This document shows, piece by piece, positions 62,742 to 64,000 of a stretch of DNA of 64,000 bases. The position numbers were made by a program, and so were the translations under genes. Location: the NCBI GenBank assembly GCA_018350325.1, contig JAEVLN010000007.1, positions 2,895,804 through 2,959,803 on the forward strand, read 5' to 3'. The notes beneath the pieces were generated by a model, which saw only the letters and a list, made by a program, of their open reading frames with translations, did no database searches and had not been told where the DNA came from. The first letter of the stretch is position 1. Each line of letters opens with the position of its first letter. Source of the stretch: Globodera rostochiensis (taxonomy: Eukaryota > Nematoda > Chromadorea > Rhabditida > Heteroderidae).

Positions 62742-63446
62742 GGACGGACCCCGACTCGTTCCCGGCCAACTCGTTCACCCCCAACTCGTTCACCACCCCC
62801 GACTCGTTCACTTTTACCCAACTCGTTCCCCTCTATAAAAAAGGCTTTAAACCCCTAAAAATTCTTCAAAATTAGTGGGAAAACACGAAGCCAAGCTCTT
62901 TTGTTGCGTATGTCGGACCCCTAACCCGAATTCGAACAATTTTTCGAAAATAAAATTTTTTTTCAAAAAAAAATTTTTTTTTAAAGTCGTTTAAAAGTTG
63001 TTACTAGGGCTTTGGGGGGTTCTAGGGTTACTATTTTGCTCCAGTTCCGAACCCCAAAGCCGAAATCGAAAAATTTTTAGAAAAAAATTTTTTTTTTTCA
63101 AAATTGATTTCTGTAACAAAAATGTTCAAAAAGCATACTCATTTACTCTCCCGATAATCCTTAGATCCATTTTGTATCTCTTAACGATCTAAAAACAACA
63201 AAAAAAAATTTTTGAAAAAAATTTTTTTTGTTCGACCAATTGTTCAAATTTGGGTTAGGGGTTCAGAAATGATGAAAACGATCAGAATCGGATTCTACGA
63301 GCCGGTATACCCCTAAAAAGACCTTTTTATCGACTTTGGAAAACAAATTAATTTTTTTAAAGTCGGGATAAAGGTAACGAGTTGGGTAAAAGTGAACGAG
63401 TCGGGGGTGGTGAACGAGTTGGCCGGGAACGAGTCGTCCTTTTACC
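62742..63446. mobile_element. foldback element with tandem-repeat termini, 9-bp TSD
   Basis: TSD GTTTTAAAC at 62733-62741 and 63447-63455. Left end GGACGGACCCCGACTCG; inverted right end GGTAAAAGGACGACTCG. Both termini carry tandem CAACTCGTTCACC-type units (13-16 bp). Interior AT-rich, with arms related to the 59670-60175 family; no ORF. Confidence 0.85.
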
Positions 63447-63469
63447 GTTTTAAACATCCCGGTTCTTGT

Positions 63470-64000
63470 TTAACAACTGATTTAAAGTCCTTTTTTTTAA
63501 AGATTTGTCCTTTTTTGGGGTATCCCAATCTTTAACATTTGAAATGTCCTTTTTTTAAAGATTTGTATTTTATTGGGGGTACACGTCCTTTTTTGTCCTT
63601 TTTTTGAGATTTCTGGAGCTTTTAGAAGAATTTTTGTTTAAATTTGTATAATCTATAGACAGATGGCCAATTTTGTTAATTTTCAAGCATTTTTCGCATT
63701 CTTTTTTGAATTTTCGCTAAAAAAGTCCAAAATGTAACAATATTTACTCATTTATATCCAAATTCTGATTTTGTAAGAATTCGCAAAAAAAAATTGCATT
63801 TTTGAAAATCGGAAATTGGCAAAAAAAAAAATTTTCCATGGGAGGAATTTCCAAGCCCGAATTGTTGTGAAAAATTGTCGATGTCGAGAAATATGGTTAA
63901 AAAAAAAAACAAATAAAAATTCGTGGCATTTTTATCATTATGTAAATTGTCCTTTTTTTGCAAGCAAAATCTCTTTTTTTTTTGACTTTCACAGATCCTT
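63470..64000 (-). repeat. dispersed repeat related to 14560-14940
   Basis: TTAAAGATTTGTCCTTTTTT and GGGGTACACGTCC blocks, then ATCTATAGACAGATGGCCAA, are the inverse of sequence at 14750-14940. Runs off the window end. Confidence 0.65.

Overview
The window looks like nuclear DNA of a nematode. The evidence is: many genes split by 43-60 bp introns with TTTCAG or TTTTAG acceptors; start codons just downstream of acceptor-like sites, as expected for spliced-leader trans-splicing; a minisatellite built from the nematode telomere motif TTAGGC; nematode-type multi-exon orthologues; and dense AT-rich transposon debris with long G/C runs. It could be a plant-parasitic or other clade IV species, but that is inference. 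There is one assembly gap (10 N at 52911). Gene models were built by hand from reading frame, splice phase and remembered protein families; no searches were run.

Layout. 1-7000: a small GPI-anchor-like cysteine-rich protein, a PY-motif tail-anchored protein (minus), a secreted orphan and two adjacent inverted-repeat elements. 7185-9982: PREB/SEC12, the Sar1 exchange factor (minus), with a MITE in one intron. 10-15 kb: repeat-rich, with a TTAGGC minisatellite, a decayed Merlin transposase split by a foldback element, and a 33-bp minisatellite. 15.4-21.0 kb: a complete PHYHD1-type phytanoyl-CoA dioxygenase (minus) with a Merlin transposon in its large intron. 19.0-32.0 kb: an almost identical 6.48-kb tandem duplication carrying PHYHD1 5' exons, a small basic protein, a BTB protein, a chimeric usp-14/ric-8 scar and RanGAP. 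RanGAP is truncated in unit A, complete in unit B, and partly copied a third time at 34-35.3 kb. 36-38 kb: two foldback elements. 38.6-44.5 kb: usp-14, an NDUFV3-like complex I subunit and ric-8, head to tail and operon-like. 44.6-47.3 kb: cytosolic tryptophanyl-tRNA synthetase (minus) with two GC-AG introns. 48.1-50.3 kb: a nuclear hormone receptor (minus). 52.2-52.8 kb: the 3' end of a UDP-glycosyltransferase (minus) running into a microsatellite and the gap. 54.9-57.3 kb: a seven-exon orphan. 58.8-60.5 kb: a Ly6-type protein. 60.5-64 kb: pyrimidine tract, a hAT-like MITE, another foldback element and dispersed repeats.

The strongest unexplained signals are four foldback elements whose termini are arrays of 13-17 bp tandem repeats, flanked by 8-9 bp target-site duplications; a GC-rich hairpin present at least ten times inside AT-rich repeats; and the duplication/scar history of the PHYHD1-RanGAP-usp-14-ric-8 region. 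The conserved genes are mostly housekeeping (secretory pathway, nuclear transport, proteasome, G-protein signalling, translation) and do not form one pathway.
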